A model generated the notes under the pieces. It saw nothing but the letters and a program-made list of their open reading frames with translations. It was not told the DNA's origin and ran no database searches. Below are positions 13,422 through 24,500 of a stretch of 64,000 bases of DNA, in pieces. The number at the start of each line of letters is the position of its first letter. Within the stretch, counting starts at the first letter, position 1. The DNA is from Agelaius tricolor. Lineage: Eukaryota; Chordata; Aves; Passeriformes; Icteridae. The position numbers and the translations under genes are program-made. The DNA lies in the NCBI GenBank assembly GCA_023055355.1, contig JALJCS010000001.1:82376881-82440880 (forward strand), written 5' to 3'.

Positions 13422-14833
13422 TCCCCCCTAGCATTGATCATGCACTACAGCCTACAGCTACCGCTCCTCCGCGGGCCAGGGTGACAACACGGCATCTCCA
13501 GCGTTCCTGCTACAGACACTAATTGCGATACGAGTTTCTATCAGTTCCAGCTGATTTATTAAAATTGTAAAGATACAGACTTTCAGCATTAAAAAAAAAA
13601 AAAACAGGCTATGATGTTGACAGTGCACAAGTCTGCTTTTGCCATCATTTGCTACAAAATATGCAGATGGTCTGTACTTTAGATTATATTGCACAACATG
13701 AGAAACTTTTTAAACTATGTGCCTTTTTTCTTTTTTTTTTTGCTAAAATCGAGAATCCAGTTTCATACCTTCCATCTGGGGCCCCATCCACATATCACAG
13801 CGTATGAGATACATAAAATCCTACTATAGTACAGTACATATACAATCTTTTAAACTAAGATAACAGCTCTGAGGTCTATATCACCATTTTCAATAAATCT
13901 TTACCTACAAATATTGAACAAATCTGAACTATAGCTGTACAAAAAAAGTGTTTGTTTCTTTTTTTTAAACCACAAGGCCTTTAGATGCAAGGATTATTTT
14001 TTAAAATTTTAATCCTTTTAAAACCAGGACGTAACGTACCAACAAACTTGCATGCTAAAAACAGAGAAAAACAAAGAAAATAAAAGGGAAGAAGTGCCTG
14101 AAAAGTCTTACTGAAAAAACACAGCAAGAATGTTCCCTTTTCACTGTACAAAAATACGCCTGAAAATATATTAATTTTTAAAAAAGACTGAGGTCTGTTA
14201 TGTATCAAAAATGTTTCAATACCTTTTTGTACTGAGGTCTAGGCTGTCTGGTATTCAATCAAGGAGGTATAAGGGAACAAGTTACAAAAAAAAAAAAGTT
14301 GGCAAGTAGAAATCACATTTGTAAAACCATAAACAATTTGATCTGAAAAGTAAACTCTGATCTTAAGTCAGTTCAGTTATTTGTAAGCGTTTGTACAGTC
14401 TGCATTTTTTCAAGCTCCCTGCAGCTTTGTTAAGAATCGGATGCATAGAAGACATCAGTTTTCTCCCTCCAAAAAAAGTTGCAATGGTCCCTTTCGGAAA
14501 AAAAAAAATAAAAATCGTAACAGTTCGTTAAGATCTCTCACGGGAAAAAAAAATAAAAATCCACAAACCCCCTTGAGTAACAGTTGTGCTGCCAAAAGAC
14601 TTCTTTGCAGACCATCTTCCAGACTTCAATCAGAGACCGACAAGCTTCAAACAGCGCCTTCTGTATCTTTTTTTTCCCCCAGTCCCATTTGCCTTTGCTG
14701 TTGTTGTTGTGATCACCAAACATAATAAAAATTAAAAAAACACAAAAAAAGTTAAAAAAAAAAATCACAACTCCCGGGCTCGGAACTAACTTCGAGATTT
14801 TTTTTTTTTCAAAGAAAACAAGACTTATTTTTT

Positions 14834-14867
14834 AATCATTATCATGATCATCATCATCATCATCATC
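14834..14867. repeat. Imperfect (ATC)n microsatellite next to the SOX11 stop
   Basis: Repeating atc/tca triplets with one interruption, lying at the border between the AT-rich UTR and the CpG island. Confidence 0.85.
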
Positions 14868-14928
14868 GCCGGCGTCGCGCCGCTCCAGCTCCGCCGCTCT
14901 CGCCGTCCGCCCTGGCCGCCGCCCCCGC

Positions 14929-16140
14929 TCAGTACGTGAACACCAGGTCGGAGAAGTTCGCTTCCAGCCAGTCGCCCGCGATCATCTCGCTCAGCTCCGG
15001 GGTACAGTAGTCGGGGAATTCGAAGTGGGAGCCAAGGCTGCCCTCGCTGAAGGAGTCCAGGTCCTTGTCCACCAGCGAGAGAGAGAGGTTGCCGCCGGCG
15101 GCGCCCGCCCCCAGCTCGGCGGCGGCGTGGCCGTGCTGGGAGAAGTTGAGGCTGAGGTCGAAGAGCAGGTCGTCCGCCTCCTCGCTGCCGGCCGACGAGG
15201 TGGAGATGGACCGGGAGGAGGCCGGGGAGAGGCCGGGCGGCTGCTGCGGCGGCGGCGGGCCCTGCTTGGTGATGTTCTTGAAGCTGTAGTAGAGTCTGCT
15301 GCCGCCGCCCGCCGCCGCGGCGCCGCCCCGCACCTCCTCGTACAGGCTGGCCCCCTCGGTGGACTCCGCCGAGGAGCTCAAGGTGGGGCTGGCCGGCACT
15401 TTGGCCACGTTGTACCGCCGCAGCTGCTGCGGCCCCGGCTCCTCATCCTCGTCCTCCTCCTCCGCCTCCTGCTTGATCCGCAGCTGCAGCTCGTCCTCGT
15501 CCTCCTCCTCATCCTCCTCCTCGTCCATGAAGACGCACTTGACCGTCTTACTGCTCACTTTCAGGGTGCCGAAGACGTACTCGTCTCCCGCGTAGTCCCC
15601 GTGGTGGGCGGTTTTGGCTCCCGGCTTGGGCGGCGAGGAGCCGGAGGAGGCTTTCAGCTTGCTGCACTTCTTGCTGGAGCTCTTGGCGCTCTTGCTGCCG
15701 CCGCTGCTGGCGGGCGCGTTTTTCTCGGGACTTTGGCTGGCGTTGGGCTTGGCCGACGGGTCCATTTTGGGCTTTTTCCTGGGACGGTACTTGTAGTCGG
15801 GGTAATCGGCCATGTGCTTGAGCCGCAGCCTCTCCGCCTCCCGGATGAAAGGGATCTTCTCGCTGTCCTTCAGCATTTTCCACCGCTTGCCCAGGCGCTT
15901 GGATATCTCCGCGTTGTGCATGTCCGGGGACTGCTCCATGATTTTTCTCCGCTCGATCTTAGACCACACCATGAACGCGTTCATCGGTCTCTTTATGTGC
16001 CCCGACGCCGTTTTGCACCAGTCCGGGTCGCTCTCGTCTAAAGCGACGGGGCTGCAAGCCATGAACTCGCCCTCTTCGGTGTCCATCGCTTCCCGGGGCA
16101 GGTTGCTCTCCGCCTCCGTACTCTCCGCCTGCTGCACCAT
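14929..16140 (-). CDS. SOX11: SOX11, SoxC-group HMG-box transcription factor (single exon)
   Basis: Intronless ORF of 403 codons on the minus strand. The HMG box spans about residues 48-116 and contains the SOX signature [10 protein letters not shown] (residues 51-60), then [10 protein letters not shown] and a basic [10 protein letters not shown] tail that should act in nuclear import and DNA binding. A Ser/Lys-rich linker (about 143-175) follows. An acidic run of Glu/Asp (about 206-235) contains the SUMO-type motif IKQE at 222-225. The last 33 residues (371-403, starting [13 protein letters not shown] and ending SDLVFTY) form the conserved SoxC transactivation domain. The HMG box of this family binds the minor groove at AACAAT-like sites and bends DNA; SOX11 acts in neuronal and mesenchymal progenitors. 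This is my call over SOX4 and SOX12 because of the N-terminus [20 protein letters not shown] and the acidic block. The start is chosen at 16,140 because it begins the conserved SOX11 N-terminus and lies in a near-perfect Kozak context (CCCACCATGG). As I recall, human SOX11 is 441 aa and chicken about 396 aa. No frameshift or missing key residue is seen. Confidence 0.97.
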   Translation of the reverse strand: MVQQAESTEAESNLPREAMDTEEGEFMACSPVALDESDPDWCKTASGHIKRPMNAFMVWSKIERRKIMEQSPDMHNAEISKRLGKRWKMLKDSEKIPFIREAERLRLKHMADYPDYKYRPRKKPKMDPSAKPNASQSPEKNAPASSGGSKSAKSSSKKCSKLKASSGSSPPKPGAKTAHHGDYAGDEYVFGTLKVSSKTVKCVFMDEEEDEEEDEDELQLRIKQEAEEEDEDEEPGPQQLRRYNVAKVPASPTLSSSAESTEGASLYEEVRGGAAAAGGGSRLYYSFKNITKQGPPPPQQPPGLSPASSRSISTSSAGSEEADDLLFDLSLNFSQHGHAAAELGAGAAGGNLSLSLVDKDLDSFSEGSLGSHFEFPDYCTPELSEMIAGDWLEANFSDLVFTY

Positions 16141-16430
16141 GGTGGGCTCTCGCCGAGGCGCCGCTCCCCTCCGAGCCAACAAAGCCGCTCCGCCGCCGCC
16201 CCCTCCCACCGCCGCACCTTGCCCCTGCTGCGAGCTCCCGTGTGCGCGGCGCAGCGAGGCGGGGCCGGGCGGGCGCTGTGGCTGTGCCGCCCGCACCGCA
16301 GCGCCGGCGCTGGGGCCGGGCCGGGCCGGGTCGGGCGCGGCTGGGCTGGAGCGCTGGGCGCGCGCTGTGCCCGTCCCCGGCCTCGCGCCGCCGCCCGCCC
16401 TGCGCGCGCTGCCCCTTCTGCGAAACTCCC
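16141..16430 (-). other. SOX11: SOX11 5' UTR (approximate)
   Basis: Very GC-rich leader upstream of the SOX11 start. The reading frame stays open upstream of the chosen ATG, with another in-frame ATG at 16,296 that would add 52 Ala/Gly/Arg-rich residues. That extension has low-complexity composition and no family resemblance, so I treat it as UTR. The 5' limit is inferred from promoter-like motifs at about 16,461-16,494 and is uncertain by perhaps 100 bases. Confidence 0.55.
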
Positions 16431-16460
16431 GGCTCCGCGCCTCGCGCGTTATCAGCGCCT

Positions 16461-16494
16461 CATATGGGTGACATCACCGCCGCCGCCGGCCAAT
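16461..16494 (-). promoter_or_regulatory. SOX11: SOX11 core promoter motifs: CCAAT box and CRE-like site
   Basis: A CCAAT box (16,490-16,494, with the plus strand reading CCAATGG) lies 13 bases from a CRE-like TGACATCA (16,469-16,476, one mismatch to TGACGTCA). Next to it is a CATATG E-box-like hexamer (16,461-16,466) within a near-CArG sequence. No canonical TATA box is seen, which is usual for a CpG-island promoter. The site sits about 330-350 bases upstream of the SOX11 start codon, a sensible distance for its promoter. Function is inferred from motif identity and position only. Confidence 0.5.
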
Positions 16495-19400
16495 GGCGCC
16501 GCTCGGCACCGCCCGCCGCCACGCCCCCCCGGCCGGGCGCTGACACACCCCCCGCGCGGGGAGGAGGCGCCGCTGCCGGCGCTGCCCGGCTCTCGGCGGA
16601 GCGGCTCCGGCCCGGCCCGGCCCTCCGCCTGGGGGTCCGCAGAGCCGCCGTGGGGGCTCCGTTCGTTGGCCCCCGGCGCCGGGAGCGTCGTGGTGCAGAA
16701 CGGTGCGGGGCGGAGCGGGGCGGCAGCGGCGGCTCCCCCGTGCCTCGCTACCTCCGGGGGCCGCGGAGCCCCGCGTGGCTCGGGGCGGGCGGCAGGGGGC
16801 GCTGGCGCTCCGCGGCTACTGCGGGGGCAGCCCCGGAGCGGGAGCGGAGCCGCCCCGCCGCGGGTGCGGGCGGATCGCGGCGGGCATGGCGCTCTCTGCA
16901 CATGGCCCCGCTTCCCCTCCGCGGCGGGGCTGCTCCCCTGAACCCCCGCAGGCGCCTCGGTCCTCCCGGGGCGTGTTTCGGTGTCTGGTCGGTAAAGAAC
17001 GGGGCTGGGGGAACGCAGGGTAGAGCCTGGTGCGCTCCCGGTTCCCCGCGGATGCGGACGGTGCCTCGGTGGCCCCGGCCCGCCGGTCGGCGGTGACCGC
17101 GGTGGGGGAGGTCCCCTTGGCCCCGGGGAGGCGCGGGCTGTCCGCAGGAGGGACGTGAGAATCGTCGCACCCACCTGGAGGCAGAGGATAAAGGCACCTT
17201 CCCCAAAGTACAGAGTGAAAATATACAGAAAGCATCGAACAGTGATGATTTTCTGTTTGTTTGTTTGTGTGTTTTCTCGGAAGCACCAAGTTATTCAGGA
17301 CACTGTAGTGGATACACCTATCCGGATAATCCCATGTTTGATTTTATCACAGAATGTCTGAAATGCAAAGGTTGACAGTGTGCTATGCACCTGTGGTCAT
17401 TTTAATTGCAAAAAGTATGCTGGAAATTAGTTCACATACTGTTTTATGTGTTCCTTTGTGCTTTTCCAGCTACCGTTTGCAGTTATTAGATAAGGGAAAG
17501 TTTAATAGGTTTTGTGATGGTTGCTGTCTGTGTATGGACATAATGGCAGTGAGAGGAATGAGCACAGCCTCTCCTCTGCCCGAGCACGTCCTATGAACTG
17601 GTGCTAATGGGGCAGTAGGTCCCCTGGTACATCATCCTCTAATTATCCCAGTAGGTCATTTTCCTCAGACTACGGCAAAATGACTGTTTGGATGATGTGA
17701 CTCTGATATCATAGGGCTGCAGAGTGGCCAGAGCTGTGACAGGAACAAAACCCAAAAACTGGAAACGTCACACACTTCTTTTAGCTGTAGGGACAGGTTA
17801 GGGCTGCCAGGTCTCTGTTGCACTTGTCAGGAGTCAGCTGGAGCTTGAAGGATACATTTGAGGCAGATACATGGTGTTATGTCACCTTTCTTGCCTGACC
17901 CCAGCTGGGTGTACAGAGCAGAGGGAAGGAAAAGGGCATAGCTGAAGAAGGTTCAGTTACTTCATTGTGAAGATGGATTTTGAAAAATAGTGCTGTGCCT
18001 CTCCATGACTGTGCCCAGCCTTGATTTCTGCTCTGAGGCTTTTGCCACCTCTCTCTCTCCCTCTGACTGCACTCCGTGGTACAATCTAGCTCCATAATAA
18101 TGTCTATCCTTTAAGACACAGGGGATAAAATGGAAAATTTGACTGGCAGGCCTCTCAACCTGACATAAAATGTTAAAATTTAGAGAAACCACATGAGAAG
18201 AGGGTGCAGTACCTCTGGGAGGGAGTGCCTGAGTTCCTGTCGCAGCTGCGGTCAGCTGTGGTCTCTCCGGGCAGGGCTGTTGGCAGCACAGGGCATTCCT
18301 TCCCAGAGGAATGAGTTTGGCACTTCCTGCCCCATCTGGGTGAGGATTCACTCAGACTGGGCACACTGTAGATAGAGCCTTTTGGGTCAGCAGGATTTTG
18401 TATAAATTGAGAGGGTGTTTCTTTTAATGATGACGTGGACAGGAGTCCCCGGAGTGTGTAGGTGCTTTGGTACTGCTGGGACCTTCACTAGGTTGACAGC
18501 AGAATACCAATGTCTCACCTAACCCTATTTCTTAGTATTCCTCTCCAAGTACCAGTATTCAGATATCTGGTGAGAGATTCTGTAGTTTTACATGTATTTT
18601 AAATCCAGATAGAAATAAGGGTGTAATTTTGCAAAATGAAAAGTGTCAAAATGTTTTAATTTGTTGTTGGCATTTATGGGAGATTTCATTGTGTCATATA
18701 GTTGCATAAAATTCGAGCTGATGAAATGAAAATTAAATCTTTATTTCCTGTGAAGTGAATAAAATCGATGAATTTTCACAAAGTACTGCTATTCTTTCTC
18801 AAATAATTTTACAAAAGCCATAAACTATTTTGGAAAAATTTCACTCAATTGCAATGGAAGGCATATAATCAATATTGATAAGACTGGGACTCAATATGCC
18901 AGGGTGACAGAATCTGACATTTGACACATTAAGATCAGGCAAGATCATTTTTAATAAAGCTTTGTTGTCATTTGAATCCACTGTCATTACACCAGACTTC
19001 TGGGATATTTCATTTCCTTCATGTGTGTCCCTGTGAAGATGTGTATTAATGCTATGGGCATCATGTAATTTTTGTAAATCCAATTTTTCTATTTTTGTGT
19101 TATATCTCATTTTCTGAATGCCTTGGCAGCATTTCAATTTTTCCTCAAAAGTGATCTGTTAAATATAAACAACATTACTGGTTTCTCATGCTTATTCATG
19201 TTGTGTTTTGGTTGGTTTTTGTTGTATTTTAAGGGTAGTGCTAGGAAGATAATGAAGCTGAAAACACACTGAAAATAATAGCCACACTCTATAAAACAAA
19301 AAAAAAAATCTCGAGGATTTTAGAAATCTGATTAAACATGTACATAAATAAGTAGATATTACTGTTAAAATTAAATAATTTTATGTTCTAAAAGCAGTTC

Positions 19401-21010
19401 AATAATTGTGTGTGTGCATGTATATTCCTATTAGAGTGCAGCAGTTAGAGCTAACAGCCCCACTACTCGTTCTTTTGAAATTCAAATGAATAATCATCTT
19501 CCCATTATCTAGGTCAATAGGAGGCTGGGCTACCCCAGAAAGTGGGAAAAAATAGGTAAAACAGGATCCACTAAAGAGCTTAATGCTTTTCTCCTTGGAT
19601 GGAGTCTGTTTTTGTGGGTCTGCACCCACACTGGGATTCCCAGTACTCTAGCTGGGGAGGTGTGTTATCCTGGGTGCCCTGAGGCATGTGAATGGCACTG
19701 GAAGCACTGGGGTGTCCTCGGCAGGAAGCTGGTGAGGAGCCTGCAGAGGCCTGGAGCAGCAGGAAGCTCTTCATGCAGGAGCACAGGTCTTTTGCACGTG
19801 GCCCAGTGTGCCTACAGGTACCCCCATCTGTGCTTAGAAAGGCCTGAAGTGAGGCGTGTTTTTAAGAGACTGACCTTACGCAGTCCTTACAAGATTTTGA
19901 CTACCAAGCAGGAACTAAAAATGAGCAAAAAAAGGTTTGTTGTTCAAGAAACGGTGTTTTAGAAAAGTGGAGGATATTCCCTCTCCTTACAGTGCCTGTT
20001 CTCTGTGTTAAATTTGAGTAAACTGAAAGCCAAGATTTTTACTGTGCTAACTCTGATGATAAACAGTACTACGAGTGTTCTTTTGGCTATTTATTTCTTG
20101 CTCGTTCTGAATTGTGCTGCAGATTTTTGCCTGGAGAGCCCAAAATGAGTTTGCCTGGGGAACGTGTGGGAAAGCCGGAGTTACGCACCTTCTGCAAGGT
20201 GTGGGAAGTGGTTTCAGTCACAAGCTGTGGATTCAGAATGGAAGAAGAGAGAATTACAGTGTCAAGAGGGTTTTGTTTTAATAGAAAACATATGATGAAT
20301 TCTGAATGGAGGGGTCACACCCAAGGTTAGTTCACATACACATTTCCTAGAGATCTTCCCTGGAATAAACATAAATTCCTTGAGTCTTGCATTCATGAGG
20401 AAAAAAAAAAAGCTGTGGTCTAACTTCATGTTAGCTAAACATGGAAAAATAGTGAAAAGGCACACAGGCTGTGCTTTTTAAGATTTGGTAAATCTTCTCT
20501 GCCTTAGTGTTTATTTCTTAAGTTGCTAATTCACATGGAAAAGCCAACTTCTTGTCATTGCTAGGAAAATGGCATCCTCTCTTTTCAGCATGGTATCCAT
20601 GCTCTTGGATTGTGTAAGGCTGGTTCACAAAAAGTCTGTTTTGAAAATGAAAGTGCCCAGAACTGACAGGTGTCACAACCAAACTTCAGCTGAAGAGGTA
20701 AAATGGACTCATTTAACTGAAAAAGAGTAGTCATTTGAGAGGTTAAACTAGTTTAACCATAATCTAGAAAAAATTATGTCCAGTTTGCAACTAAATGCAG
20801 ACAAAGGTATCCAGGTAGATTTCACCTTGATTTTGTTTGCAAAAAAATTTTATTTTGTCAAAAGTATGTGTATCAGATACCACCCTGGTGAGGGCAGTCT
20901 GAGGGTGGTTTTCTGGCTTCTCAGCACAAAGTGTGGCATCTTCTCAGGCAGTCTGGTCCTCTGCTGCTGGAGGGGTCCAGCTGGAGCCCAGAGAAGTTGG
21001 TAGTGGGAGC

Positions 21011-21026
21011 AGGAGGAGCTCCTCCT
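21011..21026. repeat. 16-bp perfect palindrome
   Basis: AGGAGGAGCTCCTCCT reads the same on both strands with no spacer. Confidence 0.9.
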
Positions 21027-21440
21027 AACTCACCTCCTGCCAGACCTACGTATTCCACTTACTCATCATCCAGTGCCCAGCTCTGCTCCTGGCCACCCAA
21101 CAGAGCTGTGACACAGGTACTGATTTTGAGCTGCCTGCTGCCTGTAGGTAGCCCTAGAAATATTGCTTACTGTTTGTTAACACATGATCAGCAAAGACAT
21201 CTAGAGACAAAGTGATTGTGTACATGGGTTGGAATAATCCAGGACTAGAAAGTGCAGCAGAAAGCAGCCCTATTCTTGCAGCTATGTGGTGAGTCCAGGT
21301 CTGGCATCCTGGAGTGTGTTGTTGCTCCAACACCCTCCCCTAAGGCATTGTTGGATGACAGTGCTGTCTCACTGGGGCAATATGGACAGGCCATTTCCTC
21401 TCAGCCTGACATACTGATCTTATACAACAATGTATAAGAT

Positions 21441-21484
21441 TAAGTGATGTATCTTGGTTTTAAGAAACCAAGATACATCACTTA
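21441..21484. repeat. Perfect 20-bp inverted repeat with 4-nt loop
   Basis: Left arm 21,441-21,460 (TAAGTGATGTATCTTGGTTT) is exactly reverse-complemented at 21,465-21,484, with only TAAG between. This is the tightest hairpin in the window. Confidence 0.95.
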
Positions 21485-21530
21485 CTGATTTTTTGTAATA
21501 TCTTAATTGGAAAGTGCATCTTATTTTAAA

Positions 21531-21576
21531 AAATCCAAATATCTTATTGGAGCAAATCCAAATATCTTATTGGAGC
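21531..21576. repeat. 23-bp perfect tandem duplication
   Basis: The unit AAATCCAAATATCTTATTGG plus AGC occurs at 21,531-21,553 and again without change at 21,554-21,576. It lies only 46 bases from the perfect hairpin at 21,441-21,484. Confidence 0.95.
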
Positions 21577-24500
21577 AACATGTACATTCAAAACCATTTC
21601 ATGCTCTAAGAAACAGCATAAAAATAGCCTTGGGATGTTCCATGTACATTGCACCCCTCTCAGATTTTTGTTTTCAAGGCAAATACTTTTCTTACTGGTT
21701 GTGAGATTAAAACCTGGCTCTGTGAGTCAGGCAGGGTCCCTTCCATCCCACAGATCATTGCAGTACTGGTAGTTTTGCTTGGAGATACTTTCCTCTGCCA
21801 CTTGTGTGTAACCCTATTGATTTGAACATCTGCCCCAAGCAACACCTGTGCACATTCACGGATGGCACTGGGATTGCACAGATGCCATGGAGGGCATATT
21901 CTGGCATATAGGACATTTATTACTGGTGGTGATGCATGAGATGGAAGGGGTCCAGGACTCAGGCTGAGTTTGTGCAGCTGGCAGTTAGAAATTTACTTGC
22001 AAACTGAGCTCATTGGATAGAAAAATCAGTGTGATAATGAATCCAGAGTCCCCCATGCCATTTTTACCAAATCACTTTAGGGCTGAAGAACAATTTAGAA
22101 GAGATGTGTCTCTTATTAAAAGAGTCTGAAAATCATGCTTCAAAAACCATGGAGAGAATCCCATAAGAGATTATATTGCAGATATTTGATATAAGAAATT
22201 ACTGGTTTTAGGCTTGTTTAAATGGAAATGTTTACTTGTTTCTGCTGAAAAATTGATGCAAGTAAGTTTAATGTGTAAATTTAAAACAATTTTATCTTAA
22301 TATTAATTATTCAGCCATCAGTTATACGAAATTAGATGGAAACCTCTTATTTTTAGCATGTTTTATTTTGATTGATATGAAATCTTCCACAAAAATCAGA
22401 ACAATTCAAAGTGACAGAGTTTATTCATAATGCTATACATTTCTATTGCTGGCCTATAGACATTGAAATCCACAGTGTTTTAGCAGGTCTCTTAGGAAAA
22501 AGTGTTTTATCCTGAACCAATTATAGATCCTTTCTGGCTAAACTGCAGAGCCAGTTTGCTTAATATGGGTAATTTGATGTTATAAAGTATTTTTCAGTAC
22601 CCTAGGGTAGTTTCTTAGGGCACACAGGTTTCACTGTGTAATATTTCACACTTGTGTGCCAGTTAACCTGCTTAGTTGCAGAATATTTACAACTCATATA
22701 GGATTTATTACATCATATACTTAATTTATACAATAGGCCTAAAGCTTCTCTTCATGAAGTCTAGAATGACAATCATACTTATTGTAATGGATTTGCTTAC
22801 TATTTTGGGTGGGAGAGGGGAAGGAAGTCTTTTTAGTCCATCAGGCTCTCTAGAATGTGGAAATTTAGCAAGGATGTGACAAAAATGTGTAACAATGTAT
22901 TTGTTAGGCATCACACCAATATAACCATTAGAGATGTAAAGCATGTGCACAGTTGAGTAGACACGGACACAGAGATTTGTCATTTAGCTTTTCCTTCCTC
23001 CTAAAGAGCAGTGGAGGGCTGCAGCTGGCCTAGCCCTCAGTGACAGCCAAATGACATTGGAACCTATAACATGGACACAGGGTGTTTTCTTTGGGCCTAC
23101 TATCATGAAGGAGGCAGCAACATGACCTCCTGCAGGAGGGACACTTAGCAAGTCTCATGTCCCACGTGCTCACTGGATCTGGATCTGCTCATCCCTGCCC
23201 GTTGGATACACCACTATAGAGTAAGTGAAAAGCCACTCCGAGGCATATGCCTGAGAGATCTTAATCTGCAGGACTCACACAGTGAGCAGGATTCTGCAAA
23301 AATCTGCAGGGGTTCTGCTTAGAAGGGCCTTGCCCTAAATGCCACCTGAGTCCTGTGCCATTTCCTAATCAGAAAATGGAGTATACCCAAGGGGGTTATA
23401 TGTGACCTCTCAGGTCAGCAGGGAGTCCCCCAGCAGGGCCCAGCTCAGGGGTTTGGGCTGTGCTCTGCCTGGAGTCGAGCTGAGCTCAGTGCTGTGCTGC
23501 CTGCACAGGGACCCCCTTCCCAGGGAGCTGTGAGGCTCCTTAGCCCCTGAGCAGGAGCCACTTGGAGCATGGAGCCAGCACATCCTCCAGTGCCCTGACT
23601 GTGCTCCCATCTGAGCCACCTGTGCCTGGCTTCGGCAGAGCTCGGCTTGGAGAAGCTGGGATGGGCTTTTTGGGCTGCCCTGACTCCTCCCTCCAGACTG
23701 TTCTTGCTGGAGCCTGGGCTTGTGCAAGCAAAATCCAAAAGAAGTGCAAGAGCTGTACAGTGGAAATGGAAATTAGAGCTTTATTATTGAACAAAGAAGC
23801 AAACCACATAATATTCCTATTGGTTGTATAAATTTAGAGAAAAAAGGTTATATGAAGTTCTTTATAAAGCTCTTTATGCCCTTGTTTTGTTATGTCCATG
23901 TAAATCTTTGCATTGCCATTGTTTTAAAAAGAAATAAATTTAAAAAATGTTTCATTACCCATTTTTTTTTCAAATGGAAAACAAACAAACCTCCTAGTTA
24001 TAAATAATAACAGCAGTCAAAAGAAATTGTACAGTAGCTAAACAATGAAGGCACATAGAAATGCTGTTTATTTTATTTCTACACAAAGCCCCACTGAATT
24101 CACAGGAATGAATCAAATATACTGAATGTGACTCTGGGCAATTAGCACTTCACTTAATACTGGGTTTAATTTTATATTTTTATTAATTTATTATAAATTT
24201 GGTTATTAATCTATTAGAAATGTATATGCATATTAAAGCACATTACTAGTTACTATGAAAATAACTTTATGTTCTTTCAGTTTCTAAAAGAATATTACTA
24301 AATATTCACCAAAGCCAGGTAACTGAAAAAACCCAAGCGTACTGTTCCCCCTAATAGCCTTTGCTTTGTAGTGAAAATAAGAAACATCTGCTTATTCTTT
24401 CACTATTTCTTATTTATGGATATGCTAGGAGATTTGAGGCACATGCAAAACCCTGGCTGTACCAATCACTTAAGGATGGAGAACAAATTAATTTGGGGAA

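Larger units (their letters stand above)
8715..14928 (-). other. SOX11: SOX11 long 3' UTR (about 6.2 kb, inferred)
   Basis: AT-rich sequence directly downstream of the SOX11 stop, with no competing gene. Mammalian SOX11 mRNAs carry a single-exon 3' UTR of about 7 kb, so a UTR of this size is expected. The best distal end is a pair of minus-strand AATAAA signals at 8,777-8,782 and 8,738-8,743, followed within about 20-40 bases by a GT-rich stretch (plus-strand 8,700-8,720). Other minus-strand AATAAA hexamers exist further on (7,572-7,577 and 7,503-7,508), so longer forms are possible. The sense strand holds several U-runs and an interrupted (GAT)n-type repeat near 14,834-14,867. The interior also contains an unexpected CpG-rich block, listed separately. 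Confidence 0.55.
14867..17150. promoter_or_regulatory. CpG island covering SOX11 CDS, 5' UTR and promoter
   Basis: GC content and CpG density rise abruptly just downstream of the SOX11 stop (about 14,867) and fall abruptly near 17,150. Both flanks are AT-rich. The island extends about 700 bases beyond the inferred start of transcription, typical of developmental transcription factor genes that carry Polycomb or bivalent chromatin. The many long open frames seen on both strands here are a by-product of few AT-rich stop codons. Confidence 0.85.

Noticed and set aside
12811..13522. Overlapping open frames on both strands across the CpG-rich block
   Set aside because: Several frames are open at once, the products are low-complexity Arg/Pro/Ala/Gly, and they run into Lys or Phe homopolymers from the A/T tracts. 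This is the signature of non-coding GC-rich DNA.
14441..14768. Short open frames next to the SOX11 stop on both strands
   Set aside because: Lys- or Phe-rich products caused by A/T homopolymers in the UTR.
15025..16041. 338-codon open frame on the plus strand, antisense to SOX11
   Set aside because: It lies within the SOX11 CDS on the opposite strand. GC-rich codons and the constrained SOX11 sequence remove stops, and the product is Leu/Gly/Arg-rich without any domain.
16219..17289. Multiple 100-280-codon frames upstream of SOX11
   Set aside because: They are the result of a stop-poor CpG island, open on both strands at once, with no recognisable domain.
23410..23831. GC-rich patch that might be an exon or retrocopy
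   Set aside because: Several overlapping short frames, none with a known domain, and no clear poly(A) tail or target duplication.
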